From NCBI GenBank assembly GCA_031267435.1, contig JAIRZB010000005.1, positions 1 through 6,646 on the forward strand: 6,646 nt of DNA, written 5' to 3'. Source of the stretch: Puniceicoccales bacterium (GTDB lineage: Bacteria > Verrucomicrobiota > Verrucomicrobiia > Opitutales > LL51). Shown in pieces: positions 6,175 to 6,646 of the stretch. The position numbers were made by a program, and so were the translations under genes. Each line of letters begins with the position of its first letter. Within the stretch, counting starts at the first letter, position 1. The notes beneath the pieces were generated by a model that ran no database searches, was not told the origin of the DNA, and was given only the letters and a program-made list of their open reading frames with translations.

Positions 6175-6209
6175 ATATTTAAAAATTTTACATTTTTATA
6201 TTTAAAAAT
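6175..6209. repeat. 12-bp AT-rich direct repeat, 23-bp spacing
   Basis: ATATTTAAAAAT occurs exactly at 6175-6186 and 6198-6209. The start-to-start distance of 23 bp is close to two helical turns, and the second copy overlaps the possible -35 box of the Myb gene. Regulatory binding is possible, but AT-rich sequence yields such repeats easily by chance. Confidence 0.4.
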
Positions 6210-6228
6210 AAAAAAAACACGTTATAAT
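6201..6228 (+). promoter_or_regulatory. Putative sigma-70-type promoter of the Myb-like gene
   Basis: A perfect -10 box TATAAT lies at 6223-6228. A TTTAAA at 6201-6206 matches the -35 consensus at four of six bases with a 16-bp spacer. Transcription would begin around 6235, only about four bases before the ATG, so the mRNA would be nearly leaderless; this agrees with the absence of a Shine-Dalgarno sequence. Confidence 0.4.
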
Positions 6229-6238
6229 GTAAAACGGC

Positions 6239-6646
6239 ATGAATAAATTAAAAATATTATCATTAAGTTTTGGTTGTTTCATTTCAGCCATCAGTTATAC
6301 AAACGCATCCACAAGTTCGACAAGAAAATGGACTTCCGAAGAAGATGAGCGACTGGTCTCTCTCATGAATACACATGGTGAGGTGTGGACTACTGTCGCC
6401 GCTCAAATACCAGATCGAAACCAAAGACAATGCCGAGAGCGATGGAATAATTATCTAGGTTCAAGTGATTTGGCTTGGACTCCAGAAGAAGATGATCTAT
6501 TGGTTCAAAAAGTTAAGGAGTTAGGCCCTAATTGGCCTCGAATTGCAAGTTTTTTTGTCAATCGATCCCCTATGATTTGTAAAAACAGATGGACCGCCAA
6601 TGAACGTCGCTCGCGTGAACAACAATCGCAGTCGTCATCGCTATGG
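6239..6646 (+). CDS. Secreted R2R3 Myb-like DNA-binding protein (3' end outside window)
   Basis: The 136 visible residues are open to the window edge. Residues 1-23 look like a Sec signal peptide: basic KLK, a hydrophobic core LSLSFGCFISAIS, and a likely cleavage after TNA (before Ser24). Two Myb/SANT repeats follow with tryptophans at 31, 50 and 69, then 80, 99 and 118, so every gap is exactly 18 residues. Repeat 1 starts RKWTSEEDERLV and its recognition helix is RQCRERWNNYL; repeat 2 starts LAWTPEEDDLLV and ends RSPMICKNRW. These match eukaryotic R2 and R3 Myb repeats, including the vertebrate c-Myb QCRERW and KNxW helices. The tail turns Ser/Gln-rich. The family is overwhelmingly eukaryotic and nuclear; a signal peptide suggests export to a host, which is inference. 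The ATG is preceded by an in-frame TAA at 6230-6232, fixing the start. Confidence 0.85.
   Translation, partial: MNKLKILSLSFGCFISAISYTNASTSSTRKWTSEEDERLVSLMNTHGEVWTTVAAQIPDRNQRQCRERWNNYLGSSDLAWTPEEDDLLVQKVKELGPNWPRIASFFVNRSPMICKNRWTANERRSREQQSQSSSLW

Larger units (their letters stand above)
5825..6238. other. 414-bp noncoding region packed with repeats
   Basis: I find no supported protein or RNA gene here. In order it holds a GC-rich palindromic fragment (5838-5866), a 15-bp tandem repeat (5869-5902) running into a 16-bp palindrome (5900-5915), a repeated ATTATCCG (5925-5932 and 5937-5944), a 10-bp tandem duplication (6004-6023), a GC-rich chain of four hairpins (6034-6140), and an AT-rich promoter-like stretch before the Myb gene. 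It marks a boundary between compact housekeeping operons and what looks like accessory DNA. Confidence 0.7.

Noticed and set aside
5825..6238. tRNA or other known structured RNA gene.
   Set aside because: No cloverleaf, T-loop GTTCRA motif or recognisable RNase P or riboswitch core was found by eye; a covariance-model scan (tRNAscan/Infernal) would decide.
6266..6280. Lipobox around Cys13 (LSFGC) in the Myb-like protein.
   Set aside because: The -3 and -2 residues are Ser and Phe, a poor lipobox, and the hydrophobic core continues past the cysteine to a standard TNA cleavage site.

Overview
The window comes from an AT-rich Gram-negative bacterium. A polytopic LptF/LptG-family permease implies an outer membrane with lipopolysaccharide-like export. 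The PfkB-type kinase begins with a GFDGFIDH segment and carries a GKSTNIE stretch, which I associate from memory with Verrucomicrobiota, especially Opitutae/Puniceicoccales-like genomes. The HisRS variant and the dgkA-type gene beside a COG1579 zinc-ribbon protein also fit the PVC group. This placement is an inference of moderate confidence. The secreted Myb-like protein at the right edge suggests a bacterium living in or on a eukaryote, probably a protist or animal symbiont.

Layout. Bases 1-115 are a GC-rich chain of three hairpins; the last one contains the stop codon of the first gene. Bases 95-4627 hold a compact minus-strand cluster, in transcription order hisS, a MIP18/SufT-like Fe-S assembly protein, an LptF/LptG permease, a ComF-like phosphoribosyltransferase and a PfkB-family sugar/nucleoside kinase. 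Spacings are an ATGA overlap, 2 nt, 23-80 nt depending on the comF start, and 18 nt, so it is probably one operon. A 113-bp divergent region (4628-4740) separates it from a plus-strand pair: a diacylglycerol/undecaprenol kinase (GTG start) and, 4 nt later, a coiled-coil protein with a C4 zinc ribbon.

Bases 5825-6238 (414 bp) contain no supported gene but are full of structure: a GC-rich palindromic element at the end of the zinc-ribbon gene, a 15-bp tandem repeat running into a perfect 16-bp AT palindrome, a 10-bp tandem duplication, and a second GC-rich chain of four hairpins that includes a perfect 14-bp stem. An AT-rich promoter-like stretch with a perfect TATAAT follows.

From 6239 to the window end runs an open-ended gene. 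Its product has a Sec-type signal peptide followed by two Myb repeats with perfectly regular tryptophan spacing (W-18-W-18-W, twice) and eukaryotic recognition-helix sequences (RQCRERWNNYL and CKNRW). A eukaryotic-style R2R3 Myb DNA-binding module on an exported bacterial protein is the standout of this window and is a candidate host-nucleus-directed effector. The other genes are ordinary housekeeping genes.
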